Shown: positions 42,562-52,166 of the stretch, piece by piece
Numbering within the stretch: the stretch's first letter is position 1
Layout of the letters: every line of letters starts with the position of its first letter
Assembly (NCBI GenBank): GCA_964618455.1
Contig: CAZUAQ010000037.1
Location: 1-56,530 of the forward strand
Source: CAZUAQ01 sp964618455
GTDB taxonomy: Bacteria > Planctomycetota > Phycisphaerae > UBA1845 > PWPN01
Reading direction: 5' to 3'
DNA length: 56,530 nt
Notes under the pieces: model-generated
What the model was told of the DNA's origin: nothing
Databases searched by the model: none
Seen by the model: the letters and a program-made list of their open reading frames with translations, nothing else
Translations under genes and position numbers: made by a program

Positions 42562-43155
42562 ATGAAATGGCTGCTCGCCCTCCTCGTTCTTATCGCCTGT
42601 TCCGCCCAGAACTGCGCGCCTTCCATGCCGGCAGACAATCCTTCCGACGGTGCGACTGACGAGATGACCGACGATACCGATGACGGCGCGTCCAATGAGT
42701 CCGAGAATGAGGGAAACGACACCTCCAAGGAGGACGAAGGGGACGATTCGAACGGCAATACCGACGACGATGACTTGATCGGTGACGGGCCGACCGATCC
42801 GGACCAGGAGCCGGTCTGCTTTACCGGAACGTTCGCGTGCACCGTCGGGCCGAACACGATCACGTGCGGCGTCTGGCAACTGGAAGTGAATGAGAATAAC
42901 GCCGTGACCGGACTGGGCTCCATCGACAACAGCCTGAACGGGGATACCGCCGACCTCACGCTGGGCGGTCTGTACTCTCCGAGCAATGCCACTCTTGCCG
43001 TCGACTTGATTTCCGCCAACGGATCGGGGTCGATGTTTATTGAGAACATCGACCCGACGGCGAGCATCAGCGGACCTTTCGACTACACCCATAATCCCGG
43101 TCCCGACGGTGTTCAGCTCTCCGGATTCGCCGACGCCGATCCGTGTGGTTCTTGA
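42562..43155 (+). CDS. Acidic secreted lipoprotein
   Basis: A 197-residue lipoprotein. Signal MKWLLALLVLIACSAQNC with the lipobox LIAC (Cys13). Residues 25-85 are a low-complexity linker of Asp, Glu, Asn, Ser, Thr and Gly (DDTDDGASNESENEGNDTSK); then about 100 residues of a beta-rich C-terminal domain with four Cys (CFTGTFACTVGPNTITCGVWQ). The ATG at 42562 is preceded by GGAG, 11 bases away. Distances to neighbours: divergent from the glycosyltransferase, 260 bp upstream of the subtilase. Unknown function; the same type of linker occurs in planctomycete and myxobacterial surface proteins. Confidence 0.75.
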   Translation: MKWLLALLVLIACSAQNCAPSMPADNPSDGATDEMTDDTDDGASNESENEGNDTSKEDEGDDSNGNTDDDDLIGDGPTDPDQEPVCFTGTFACTVGPNTITCGVWQLEVNENNAVTGLGSIDNSLNGDTADLTLGGLYSPSNATLAVDLISANGSGSMFIENIDPTASISGPFDYTHNPGPDGVQLSGFADADPCGS

Positions 43156-43417
43156 AGCTCTACCGCCCCTTTTGAACCTCCCCACGCCGAGTTTATGGGT
43201 CACCCGCGCAGACCTGATCATTCCTCTCGAGCGTTCTGGTCGATGTGATTGACCGATAGTCTGACAGCCTGAAACAAATCCATCTCCGGCTCCGTTTTTT
43301 CACCTCATCGTGCAAACCTGAATCGTATCTTTCCAGGGTTCACGCCGGGCGTGTCAGCGATATGCGCGGCGTCCGCGAGCACGAGGAAAGCAAGAAAGAC
43401 GGCCCTGGAGACAGGTC

Positions 43418-46381
43418 ATGAACGGCTTCAAGAAAACCCTCCTGACAGCATCCCTCATCTGCATCTGTGTCGGACCTCTTCACGGTTTCGACGAAACGAC
43501 GCCGCGACGACCCGGGGTACTGCTCTACGCCCTCGACCCTGACGCGTCCGATGCGCAGGTGCTGGCAGCCGAAACCGTCTTCAATCAGTACCGCGATCTT
43601 GACCCCGCGCGGTTGCCCGAGGTCTCCGACATCGCCCCCGTCTTCGACACCTTCCACATGGATCTCCAGGCGACGGCGCGGACCGGAGCCGGTGTGGAGG
43701 AATCGGTGGCGGAGGAGCTGCTGGCCACCGGCGCGTTCGCTTTCGTCGAGCCCGACTACCTCGTCGCGCCCACCGCCGTCCCCAACGACCCATCCTACGG
43801 CAGCCAGTGGCACCACGCGGTGATGAACTGTCCGGACGCCTGGGACATCACGACGGGAAGCTCCTCGGTCAAGCTGGCGGTGCTCGATACCGGTGTGCTC
43901 TCCACGCACCCGGATCTTTCCGATATCCTCTCCCTGCCGGGCAAGAATACGGTTGACGATTCGCAGAACACCGAGCCCAACAGCACCACGGCCCACTTCC
44001 ACGGCACCCACGTGGCGGGCTGCGCCGCCGCCACCGGCAACAACGGAACGGGCGTTACCGGCGTGGCGTGGGACATCCGCGTCGTCCCGGTCAAGATCTC
44101 CAATCGCGATGACGGGCAGGCGTACATCTCCGACATGGCGGAAGGCATCCAGTGGGCCGCCGACCAGGGCGTTCGCGTGATCAACCTCAGCTACGGTGGC
44201 GCTTCCTCGAGTACCATCGATACCGCCGCCACGTATGCCCGCAACCTGGGCGCGCTGATGTTCATGTCCGCCGGCAACGACAACCTGGACATCTCCGCCT
44301 GGTCAGACTGGCCCTCTTTCGTACTCGTGGGCTCGACCACGTCGGGCGACGCGAAATCCTCTTTCTCGAACTACGGTACGCCCGTGGACATCGTGGCTCC
44401 CGGTTCGAGCATCCTCGCCACCACGCTGCAGGACAACTATGCCTATGCCAGCGGAACGTCGATGGCATCTCCCGTGTGTGCGGGCGTCGCGGCACTTGTC
44501 TTCTCCGTGGACAACACACTGACCCCGGCCGAGGTGGAACTGATCCTCTACTCCACCGCCGATGATCTCGGGGCAGCCGGGGACGATTCCGTCTTCGGGC
44601 AGGGACGCGTCAATGCCTACGCCGCCGTCAATGCCGCCAACAACGGGGGCGGAGGCGGATCCACACCGGCGGCCGTCACCAGCCCCGCCGACAACGCCTC
44701 TCTCGGCGGCTCGTCGGTCACGATTCAGAACGATGGCGGCACCGGCGTGACCACGATGTCGCTCTGGGTAGGCACGAGCCTCGGCGCGAGCGACCTGTAT
44801 GCCGTCTCCATCGGCACCTCCACTTCCTCGAACGTCACGGGCTTGCCCACTGACGGCAGCACGCTTTACGTGCGTCTCTGGTCCAAGATCAACGGGGCCT
44901 GGCTGTACAATGATTACACGTACACCGCCGCGAGCGGAGGGGGCGGAGGATCCACCAAAGCCACGGTCACGAATCCAAGCGATAACGGCACCCTGGGTGG
45001 GGCATCACAAACATTCACCATCGATCGCGGAACAAACGTCACCAGTATCGCCATCTGGTTGGGCAGTACCGCGGGGTCGTACAATCTCGGCTACGCCACG
45101 ATCTCCAGCGGCACGACCTACAGCGCGACCGGACTGCCCACCGACGGAAGCACCGTCCACGTCACGCTCTGGTCGCAGATGAGCGGTTCGTGGGAATCCA
45201 ATGCCTACACCTATACCGCCGCCAGTTCAGGTTCGGGCGGCACCAAGGCCGCGATCACCAACCCGAGCGATAACGCTACATTGAGCGGGGCGTCGGAAAC
45301 GTTCACCATCGATCGCGGAACCAACGTCACGGCCATCACGATCTGGTTCGGCAGTTCGGCGGGTGCGTACGATCTCGGCTACGCCTCGGTTCCCAGCGGC
45401 ACGTCGTATAACGCCACCGGGCTGCCCACCGACGCCAGTACCGTCCACGTGACACTCTATTCGCAGATCGACGGCGCGTGGCAATCGAATGCTTACACCT
45501 ACACGGCCGCCAACGGGGGTGGTGGATCAGCCAAGGCCACCATCACCAATCCGAGCAACAACGGCACACTGAGCGGCGCGGCGCAGAGTTTCACGGTCGA
45601 TCGCGGCACGAATGTCTCCAGCATCGCCATCTGGTTCGGGACCACCGCCAATGCGTACGACATCGGCTACGGCACGATTCCCAGTGGGACGAATTACAAC
45701 GCCAGCGGACTGCCCACCGATGGCAGTACCGTCCACGTGACCCTCTGGTCCAACATCAGCGGAAGCTGGCAGTCGAACGCCTATACGTACACGGCGGCGA
45801 ATGGTGGAGGCGGCGCGGCCAAGGCCACGATCACCAATCCGAGCAACAACGGAACCCTGAGCGGCGCGGCGCAGACGTTCACCATTGATCGTGGCACCAA
45901 CGTGACCGGTATCTCTATCTGGATCGGAACCTCTGCCGGGGCGTATGACCTCGGCTACGGGACGATCCCCAGCGGTACGAGCTTCAACGCGACCGGACTG
46001 CCCACCGACGGAAGCACCGTCCACGTCACGCTCTACTCGCAGATCAGCGGCGCATGGCAGTCCAACGCGTACACGTACACCGCTGCCAACGGAGGTGGAT
46101 CCGCCAAGGCCACCATCACCAATCCGAGCAACAACGGAACGCTCGGCGGCGCGTCCCAGACGTTCACGATTGATCGCGGCACCAACGTCAGCGCGATCTC
46201 GATCTGGTTCGGCACGTCCGCCGGGGACTACGACCTGGGCTATGCAACTGTTCCCAGTGGGACGAGCTATAACGCCACCGGACTGCCCACCAACGGCAGC
46301 ACGGTCCACGTCACGATCTGGTCGTACATCAATGGAAGCTGGCAGTCGAACGCGTATTCCTATACCGCCTCTGGCAGTTAG
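43418..46381 (+). CDS. Secreted subtilisin-like serine protease with six C-terminal repeats
   Basis: A 987-residue peptidase S8 protein. Signal peptide 1-23, an I9-like propeptide (about 30-115, ending VEPDYLVAP), then the catalytic domain with Asp157 (AVLDTGV), His195 (HGTHVAG), Asn287 (SAGND oxyanion) and Ser348 (YASGTSMASP). From about residue 417 to the end there are six tandem repeats of about 96 residues (A-K/T-ITNPSNNGTLSG onwards), joined by Gly/Ser linkers (ANGGGG). No dockerin or PEP-CTERM follows; the repeats probably bind a surface or substrate. Convergent with the sialidase-like gene. Confidence 0.95.
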   Translation: MNGFKKTLLTASLICICVGPLHGFDETTPRRPGVLLYALDPDASDAQVLAAETVFNQYRDLDPARLPEVSDIAPVFDTFHMDLQATARTGAGVEESVAEELLATGAFAFVEPDYLVAPTAVPNDPSYGSQWHHAVMNCPDAWDITTGSSSVKLAVLDTGVLSTHPDLSDILSLPGKNTVDDSQNTEPNSTTAHFHGTHVAGCAAATGNNGTGVTGVAWDIRVVPVKISNRDDGQAYISDMAEGIQWAADQGVRVINLSYGGASSSTIDTAATYARNLGALMFMSAGNDNLDISAWSDWPSFVLVGSTTSGDAKSSFSNYGTPVDIVAPGSSILATTLQDNYAYASGTSMASPVCAGVAALVFSVDNTLTPAEVELILYSTADDLGAAGDDSVFGQGRVNAYAAVNAANNGGGGGSTPAAVTSPADNASLGGSSVTIQNDGGTGVTTMSLWVGTSLGASDLYAVSIGTSTSSNVTGLPTDGSTLYVRLWSKINGAWLYNDYTYTAASGGGGGSTKATVTNPSDNGTLGGASQTFTIDRGTNVTSIAIWLGSTAGSYNLGYATISSGTTYSATGLPTDGSTVHVTLWSQMSGSWESNAYTYTAASSGSGGTKAAITNPSDNATLSGASETFTIDRGTNVTAITIWFGSSAGAYDLGYASVPSGTSYNATGLPTDASTVHVTLYSQIDGAWQSNAYTYTAANGGGGSAKATITNPSNNGTLSGAAQSFTVDRGTNVSSIAIWFGTTANAYDIGYGTIPSGTNYNASGLPTDGSTVHVTLWSNISGSWQSNAYTYTAANGGGGAAKATITNPSNNGTLSGAAQTFTIDRGTNVTGISIWIGTSAGAYDLGYGTIPSGTSFNATGLPTDGSTVHVTLYSQISGAWQSNAYTYTAANGGGSAKATITNPSNNGTLGGASQTFTIDRGTNVSAISIWFGTSAGDYDLGYATVPSGTSYNATGLPTNGSTVHVTIWSYINGSWQSNAYSYTASGS
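44666..46378 (+). repeat. Six tandem ~96-residue repeats in the protease
   Basis: Unit starts at 44666, 44957, 45245, 45533, 45821 and 46106: spacings 291, 288, 288, 288 and 285 bp. Repeats 2-6 are the most alike; the first is the most divergent (T-SPADNASLGG). Each carries NNGTLSG..., DRGTNV..SIWFG and GLPTDGSTVHVTLWS-like segments. In-phase units imply expansion by recombination. Confidence 0.9.
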
Positions 46382-46421
46382 CGGAGGGATATTCTCCAAG
46401 CCGGTTGACCCATGGCTTGAG

Positions 46422-46459
46422 CGGCATCCGCATGCGACTTCGGTCGGGTGGGGATGCCG
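46422..46459 (+). terminator. Hairpin between convergent protease and sialidase genes
   Basis: CGGCATCC (46422-46429) and GGATGCCG (46452-46459) are perfect inverted arms with a 22-nt loop, followed by a weak T-rich stretch (TCTCATTTAT). It may serve as a bidirectional terminator. Confidence 0.4.
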
Positions 46460-46484
46460 TCTCATTTATGTCTGGAACGGATCC

Positions 46485-47618
46485 TCAATCGAGAGCGACT
46501 GGGACGGCCGCCCCTTCCAGAATCCACGATTCGTTGAAGGTGACATGCTCGATGTGGCGGCGATCGTGGGTATAGACGAGATGGATGAACCCATCGGCAG
46601 CCTGTATCACCGACGGATAGCTGTAGCTGCCCTCGCCCTCGACAATCACGCGCCGGTGCGGCCACGATCGACCGCCATCCCGTGACAACGCGGCCGACAG
46701 GATGCGGCGTGACTCCGGGCTGTCATTGAACACCAGCAGAAGATGGCCATTCTGGAGCAGCAACAACGCCGCCGGACTGTTCGGGTTGGCCAGACCGATG
46801 TCTACCGGTTCCGTCCAGGTCCTTCCCTCATCCGCAGAGTACGTGACCCAGAGCCACTCCTTGCCCGTGTTCCGCATGACCGCCATCAACACGCCATCAT
46901 CGAGTTCCACCACCGAAGGTTGAATGACCTCATACGGCGGCAGCGTGCGCAGCGCGGACCGCAGTGACCATCGATCGCCGTCGTCGGAAGCATAGAAGAA
47001 GCTTTGATGCACGAAGTCACCGTAGGCCGGCAGCAGCAGCGTCCCGCTTGCCAGCCGAACCGGCGCGAAACGTACATTGAGTCCGATCGGCCCCGGAAAG
47101 CGACGCGGCGGCGTCCAGCTCTCGCCGCCATCGTCGGAGGTTTGAACATCGACCGCCGCCGTACTCCACCCCCCGGTCACGACCGCGTGGAACAGCCACA
47201 GGCGATCACCCTCCGCGTAAAGTACGGGATTCCCGTCCCCGGCAGGCGTGTCGCGGTGCAGCCAGGGCTCCTCCCAAGCATCCTCTTCGGGATCCAGGCG
47301 CGACATGTAGATCGCCGAACCGTCCAGTTCATGCGGCCCGGTGTACGAATACCAGGCCGTGAGCAGCTTGCCGTCTTCCAGGGCGACCATCGTCCCCGCG
47401 TGGCTGCCGATGCGGCCGGGAATCTGATCGAATATCGGTGCGGATCGGTAGTATGGCTCGGACTCCATCACGAATGGGCTGGACTCCGGCAGCAGGGTCA
47501 CGGCGGACACCATGCCCGACGGTATCGGCGACCATTCTCCGCATCCCGACGCGGTCCAACTCAGCGAGGCGCACAAGAGGCACAGCCCTCCCACCCTCGA
47601 CAGGCAGTTTTCATTCAC
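46485..47618 (-). CDS. Exported sialidase-like (BNR/Asp-box) protein
   Basis: A 377-residue six-bladed propeller of the exo-alpha-sialidase/BNR_2 type. The signal region (1-26) ends in TASGC, a possible lipobox. Four Asp-boxes: TSDDGGESW (160), ASDDGDRW (210), YSADEGRTW (260) and LSRDGGRSW (311). The first blade has IPGRIGSHAGT, where a RIP-like Arg is expected (GRIGS), but the other Arg triad residues are not certain. It could cleave sialic-acid-like or other sugars; it lies 7 kb from a nonulosonate operon. It converges with the protease gene. Confidence 0.85.
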   Translation of the reverse strand: MNENCLSRVGGLCLLCASLSWTASGCGEWSPIPSGMVSAVTLLPESSPFVMESEPYYRSAPIFDQIPGRIGSHAGTMVALEDGKLLTAWYSYTGPHELDGSAIYMSRLDPEEDAWEEPWLHRDTPAGDGNPVLYAEGDRLWLFHAVVTGGWSTAAVDVQTSDDGGESWTPPRRFPGPIGLNVRFAPVRLASGTLLLPAYGDFVHQSFFYASDDGDRWSLRSALRTLPPYEVIQPSVVELDDGVLMAVMRNTGKEWLWVTYSADEGRTWTEPVDIGLANPNSPAALLLLQNGHLLLVFNDSPESRRILSAALSRDGGRSWPHRRVIVEGEGSYSYPSVIQAADGFIHLVYTHDRRHIEHVTFNESWILEGAAVPVALD

Positions 47619-48516
47619 GGGTCATCCTCGCGGGGGTCTATAGCGGCGTCCGGGGCCGGCCCGGACCGTACTCCGCTCAGCCTAACCGAGGGGGAAGGGA
47701 ATGACTACCGAGGGGTGATGTAGGCTCAGGGGTGCCTATGGCGATCGTCGGCACTCCTGTCATGAAACTGGGAATTGCCGCTCACTCACGAAGACAGATG
47801 TCCTGCAAGCGAACGACTAGCCGTATCGGGCTTCAGACGTGATTCGTCGGGCGCGCAAACGGGGGGCACAGCCGAAGACTTCGGCGGCAGAGGGTTGGGA
47901 ACCGTTCAGGTCTCAGTAGCGAAGGACGTCCAGTACAAGCGTCCCGATGACGTACACGACCGCCAGTCCTTCGCCGGCCAACACGGCCAACGCGTACAAC
48001 TCACATCGCATCAATCCCTGCATGATCATTCTCCGGCACTGCGGGTTGCCAATTGATTCATGGCTTTAACCATCTGTGGTGGTATGGTTCATGCGCTGCA
48101 CCGCATGATCCACCTTATCTTTACGATACGTGCGCCAAAGAATGCAAGTATGTATGGAGTATTTGCCCGACATCAGAAGACATCCGCTACGAGAACGATA
48201 GATTATCGGCCATGCCTTGATTCGCGACGGGCGCTCGTCAGAGAAAAGCACGTTTTATCGAGCTCGAAGATGATGTCCGTACGCACCCCCTGGACACATG
48301 AGGTATATACCCGATACCAGGCCTCGGTCGGCTTTTTACTCGTGATTTCCGCCGGAATTCTTCAAGGCAGTGTTCATTATGCCGCACTTCCAAACGATAG
48401 CTTCCATGAAGGACTTGAGTTTTCAGCCTGTCAGGGGAACGACCGATAAGAAAAGCCTTGCCCGGGAGGCCCCCTGTCAATCGGTAAATACGTTCATAGT
48501 CGATGGGTCTCATGTG
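47619..48516. other. Largely gene-free region with one possible small ORF
   Basis: About 900 bp between the sialidase-like gene and the response regulator. Apart from the minus-strand 36-codon frame described separately, the open frames have no family-like sequence. A GCCGAA/TTCGGC hairpin (47874-47887) is present but I found no riboswitch match. Confidence 0.5.
47913..48023 (-). CDS. Possible 36-residue single-pass membrane protein
   Basis: MQGLMRCELYALAVLAGEGL followed by AVVYVIGTLVLDVLRY. Residues 9-31 are hydrophobic enough for one membrane helix. GGAGA lies 7 bases before ATG 48023, a proper ribosome site, and the ORF ends TGA. The evidence is the ribosome site and composition; I know no family. 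Confidence 0.4.
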   Translation of the reverse strand: MQGLMRCELYALAVLAGEGLAVVYVIGTLVLDVLRY

Positions 48517-50145
48517 ATGTCTGCTGCGTCCAGCAAGAAGGTGCTCTCCGTTGACGATTGCCCGATCAATCGGCAGTTGTTCTCACGCCTTCTGCAGAAA
48601 GATGGCATTGAAGTCCTCGAAGCAGAGAACGGTGCCGAATGCATCGATATCGCCAAACGGCATCATCCCCTGGTGATCATCATGGACGTGATGATGCCGG
48701 TCATGGATGGCTATGAAGCCACGCGCATTCTTCGCGCAACACCCGAGACGGCCACCATCCCCATCATCATGGTCAGTGCCCGAACGCAGGAGGAAGACCT
48801 CGCCGAAGGCCTCCTCGCCGGTGCCGATGAGTATGTCTACAAGCCGATCCGCCCCCGGGAGTTCCGGCTGCGCGTTGCCTCTATGATCAGGCTCCGTGAA
48901 GCACAACTCGATCTGGAGAGCGCCAACACTTCGTTGCAGAGCCAGACGCGACTTCTTTCCAAGCTGAACCAGTTCTGCGAAGACGCCCTTGTTTCAGACG
49001 GCCTCGAAGCCACCTGCCGCCACATCGTGGAGACGGCCTCGCAACTGACGCGCAGCCGGCGTGTGTCGGTCCTCATCCCCGCGCCGAACCGCAAGGAATT
49101 GGAGATTGCCTACGCCGTCGGTATCGATGTTGATTGGCGTGTCGTTCGTGTCGACTTGAAGAACTCGATCGCCGGACAAGTCTTCTCGACCCAGGAGGAG
49201 CTTGTCGTTAATCTCGAGAAGGTTCCCGAGTACAAGAACACTCACCAGTACGATTCCGCCTGCTTCGCCAGTGTGCCGCTCATTTCACAGCCGCTGAGAA
49301 CGCAACACGGCGCGATCGGCGTATTGAACGTCACCGAACGCATCGGGAACCCGGAATACGGGGTCGAGGATCTCGCCGTTCTGCGCCAGTTCTCGCAGAC
49401 CGCCGCCATCGCCCTGCACGATGCCCTGACGCGCGTCGAACTGGACAAAACGCGCGACTCCATCATTGTCTCGTTGACCCGCCTGAGCGAGTACCGCCAC
49501 GCGGAAACCGGCCGGCATATCGAGCGCGTGCAGTCGCTCTCCGTACTGCTCGCCGAAGCGCTCCGAGACGATCCGCGGCTGGAGGGCAGCATCGATGACG
49601 ACTTTGTCCGCAATCTCCGCCGCGCATCTCCGCTCCACGACATCGGGAAAGTGGCGATCCCGGACGCGGTCTTTCTCAAGCCCGGTAAGCTCGACAAGCA
49701 CGAACTCGAAGCGATGCAGCGCCACACGGTACTCGGTGCCGAGGCCCTGATGTCCGTGATCGAGGCGGGACACGACGCCGATTTCCTGCGCATGGCGATC
49801 GACATCTCCCGCCACCACCACGAACGGTATGACGGGGCGGGTTACCCGGATGGCCTGGTGGCCCAGCAGATCCCTCTGGCCGCGCGGATCGTCAGCGTGG
49901 CGGACTGCTACGACGCCATCCGAATGAAAAGGGAGTACAAGCCCGCACGCAGCCATGATTACGCCGCCCGCGAGCTCCTCAAGGGCTCGGGAAATCAGTT
50001 CGATCCGCACATCATCCAGGCCTTCTGCCGCGTGGAGGACCAGTTTCGCCAAGTTCACGACAACTTATCCGAAGAGGAAGAGAGCGTGCCCGAAGCCGAA
50101 TCCGCACCCACGGAGGGTCTTGAGGCCCTGGTCGAACCGAGTTGA
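48517..50145 (+). CDS. Receiver-GAF-HD-GYP c-di-GMP phosphodiesterase
   Basis: A 542-residue cytoplasmic response regulator. Receiver domain (1-125): acidic pair Asp13-Asp14 (SVDDCP), phospho-acceptor Asp57 (IIMDVMMPVMDGYEA), Lys109 (YKPIRP). GAF-like domain about 150-310 (AIGVLNVTERIG). HD-GYP domain about 330-500 with an intact HD pair (ASPLHDIGKVAIPD) and GYP motif (HHERYDGAGYPDGL), so probably active in hydrolysing c-di-GMP. The C-terminus is Glu-rich. Start uncertain; ATG 48517 begins the receiver, and ATG 48370 would add 49 residues that do not look conserved. Confidence 0.9.
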   Translation: MSAASSKKVLSVDDCPINRQLFSRLLQKDGIEVLEAENGAECIDIAKRHHPLVIIMDVMMPVMDGYEATRILRATPETATIPIIMVSARTQEEDLAEGLLAGADEYVYKPIRPREFRLRVASMIRLREAQLDLESANTSLQSQTRLLSKLNQFCEDALVSDGLEATCRHIVETASQLTRSRRVSVLIPAPNRKELEIAYAVGIDVDWRVVRVDLKNSIAGQVFSTQEELVVNLEKVPEYKNTHQYDSACFASVPLISQPLRTQHGAIGVLNVTERIGNPEYGVEDLAVLRQFSQTAAIALHDALTRVELDKTRDSIIVSLTRLSEYRHAETGRHIERVQSLSVLLAEALRDDPRLEGSIDDDFVRNLRRASPLHDIGKVAIPDAVFLKPGKLDKHELEAMQRHTVLGAEALMSVIEAGHDADFLRMAIDISRHHHERYDGAGYPDGLVAQQIPLAARIVSVADCYDAIRMKREYKPARSHDYAARELLKGSGNQFDPHIIQAFCRVEDQFRQVHDNLSEEEESVPEAESAPTEGLEALVEPS

Positions 50146-50339
50146 TCGTCCCCCATGCCGGAGGTGTCTCCAGAACGTTCTCGCCTTCCCGCGCTTGGGG
50201 ACTTGACCTTACCCCGTAACTTCAGTCAAGATGGTTATTTCACACGTGAATTTTCGTCATGGGACGGGCGCCTCATGACCGCAGTCCTTGCCCGTCCCTC
50301 GTGATACGCTGAGGTCCCGACTCGAAGAGATGTTCTGGC

Positions 50340-52112
50340 ATGAGTGACGTACCCAACTCCCCGGCGAATACACCGGAGACCCAGGCTGGGTCTCCCCGGG
50401 AGAACGAACATGAACCTGCGACACGATCCCCGTCCGTGGATGCTCAGCTCGCTTCAGAGAACTCCGGTCAGGAGGCGACGCCTGCTGAGTCAGCCCCCGG
50501 TGCCGCGACTCCGGATTCCGTGACCCCGGACAGTGCGACCCCGGATAGTGCGACACCGGACAGTGCGACACCGGACAGTGGGACCCCTGACAGTGGGACT
50601 CAGGAGATGGCAACGCCGGAGACCGCACCCCCGAATGCTGTACCGGCTGAGTCGGCTCAGGCCCCCGGTGCGGAAACACCCACGACTGTGGAGACGAGTC
50701 AAACGGACAACGATTCCGCGGATCACGCCGGCCAGGACGCCAGTGATTCATCCTCGTCCCGGCGGAAAGGTCCGGAGTTTCTTCAGGCGGAGGTCCTGCG
50801 TGTCACCAACGATGCGCTGGAGGTGAAGCTGCCCGAGGATCGCCAGGGCCGCGTCGCTCTTACCGAATACGAAGGCTTGACCGTCCCCCCCGTCGGCGAG
50901 TGCATTCCCGTGCGCGTTGACACGCTGGATGACGGTGACCTGTTAATTCATCGCGTCTCCGATGCCGAACACACCTTCTGGGGCAGCGTCAAGGAAGGCG
51001 ACGAGCTCGATGGCGTCGTCACGGGGATGAACAAGGGCGGACTCGATATCGACATCGGCGGCGCCCGCGCCTTTCTGCCGGCGTCGCATGTCGACGTCAA
51101 GCCGGTCAAGGACATCTCGGTCTACATCGGCGAGCACGTCACCTGCATCGTCTCGCAGGTCGACCGCACCTCGCGCGATCTCGTAGTCAGCCGACGCAAG
51201 TATCTCCGCCGGGCCAACAAGCAGAAACGCAATGAACTCTTCGAAGGCCTGGAGGATGGCCAGACACGCACCGGCAAGGTGGCGAGCGTCACCGATTACG
51301 GCGTCTTCGTGGATCTGGGCGGTGCCAACGGCCTGCTGCACATGTCCGACATGACCTGGGGACGCATCAAGCATCCTTCCGAATTGGTGAAACCGGACCA
51401 GGAACTCGAGGTCAAGATTCTCAAGGTCGACGCCAAGAAGCAGAAAATCTCCCTCGGGCTCAAGCAGCTTCAGCCTGACCCCTGGGACAACATGCAGGAG
51501 CGCTATGCCAAGGACGCCAAGGTCAAGGGCAAGGTCATCAGCCTCACCGACTTCGGAGCCTTCATCGAGCTCGAGCCGGGCATCGAGGCGTTGCTGCCGT
51601 TGAGCGAGATGAGTTGGTCGCGCAACGTCTCGCGCCCCTCCGACATGGTCAGCGAAGGCCAGGACGTCGAAGCCGTCGTCCTTCGCGTCGACCCGGAAAA
51701 ACGCAAGATTTCCGTCGGTACCCGGCAGCTTCAGGACAACCCGTGGGCCGATATCGAGACCCGCTTCCCGGTCAATGACACGTTCAAGGGCAAGGTCACC
51801 CGAACGGCGGAATTCGGCGCGTTCGTGGAAGTGGCCGAGGGCGTCGAGGGCCTCGTGCACATCTCCGAATTGTCTGACAAGCGCGTCCGCGCCGTCACCG
51901 ACGTCGTGAAGGAAGGCGCGGAGGTCGAGGTCCGCGTGCTGAAGGTCGATGCCAAGGCCCAGCGGCTCTCGCTCTCCATGAAGCCGTTGACCAAGCAGGA
52001 CATCGAGGATGCCAAACCGCGCAAGAAGAAGAAGCGCCCCGACCGCGGCGGACTCGCCTCGCACATCGACGACGAAGGCCGCAACAAGACCGGGTTGACG
52101 CTGGGGATGTGA
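50340..52112 (+). CDS. rpsA: 30S ribosomal protein S1 with long acidic N-terminal extension
   Basis: A 590-residue protein. Residues 1-140 are low-complexity (TPDSA repeats, Ala/Pro/Ser/Glu/Thr). Residues 140-545 have about five S1-type OB folds, the clearest being GKVASVTDYGVFVDLGGANG, GKVISLTDFGAFIELEPGIE and GKVTRTAEFGAFVEVAEGVE, each with the KVDAK/KISLGLKQLQ-type end. Role: mRNA binding on the small subunit; other S1-domain proteins exist, so rpsA is assigned by repeat number and domain type. The extension is not part of standard S1. Lys-rich C-terminus (KPRKKKKRPDRGG). Confidence 0.82.
   Translation: MSDVPNSPANTPETQAGSPRENEHEPATRSPSVDAQLASENSGQEATPAESAPGAATPDSVTPDSATPDSATPDSATPDSGTPDSGTQEMATPETAPPNAVPAESAQAPGAETPTTVETSQTDNDSADHAGQDASDSSSSRRKGPEFLQAEVLRVTNDALEVKLPEDRQGRVALTEYEGLTVPPVGECIPVRVDTLDDGDLLIHRVSDAEHTFWGSVKEGDELDGVVTGMNKGGLDIDIGGARAFLPASHVDVKPVKDISVYIGEHVTCIVSQVDRTSRDLVVSRRKYLRRANKQKRNELFEGLEDGQTRTGKVASVTDYGVFVDLGGANGLLHMSDMTWGRIKHPSELVKPDQELEVKILKVDAKKQKISLGLKQLQPDPWDNMQERYAKDAKVKGKVISLTDFGAFIELEPGIEALLPLSEMSWSRNVSRPSDMVSEGQDVEAVVLRVDPEKRKISVGTRQLQDNPWADIETRFPVNDTFKGKVTRTAEFGAFVEVAEGVEGLVHISELSDKRVRAVTDVVKEGAEVEVRVLKVDAKAQRLSLSMKPLTKQDIEDAKPRKKKKRPDRGGLASHIDDEGRNKTGLTLGM
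50508..50597 (+). repeat. Six 15-bp tandem repeats (TPDSA) in the S1 gene
   Basis: Units such as ACCCCGGACAGTGCG start at 50508, 50523, 50538, 50553, 50568 and 50583, in frame, each encoding T-P-D-S-x. They are nearly identical (the middle units differ in 1-2 bases), consistent with slippage. Confidence 0.9.
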
Positions 52113-52166
52113 GACCGAGATTCAAGCTGAGCGTATGTTCACGCTTCCATCGTCATTCGGATTTCG

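Noticed and set aside
45527..46465. Minus-strand 312-codon frame over the protease repeats
   Set aside because: Its repetitive look comes only from the sense-strand repeats.
47800..47930. c-di-GMP (GEMM) riboswitch before the HD-GYP gene
   Set aside because: The GCGCAAACGG and GCCGAAG stretches recall it, but the paired stems and order do not fit, and it is 600 bp from the gene.
50508..50597. CRISPR-like array
   Set aside because: The units are contiguous, in frame and without spacers; they are coding tandem repeats.
50943..52064. Minus-strand 373-codon frame over rpsA
   Set aside because: Antisense to the S1 domains; no domain of its own.
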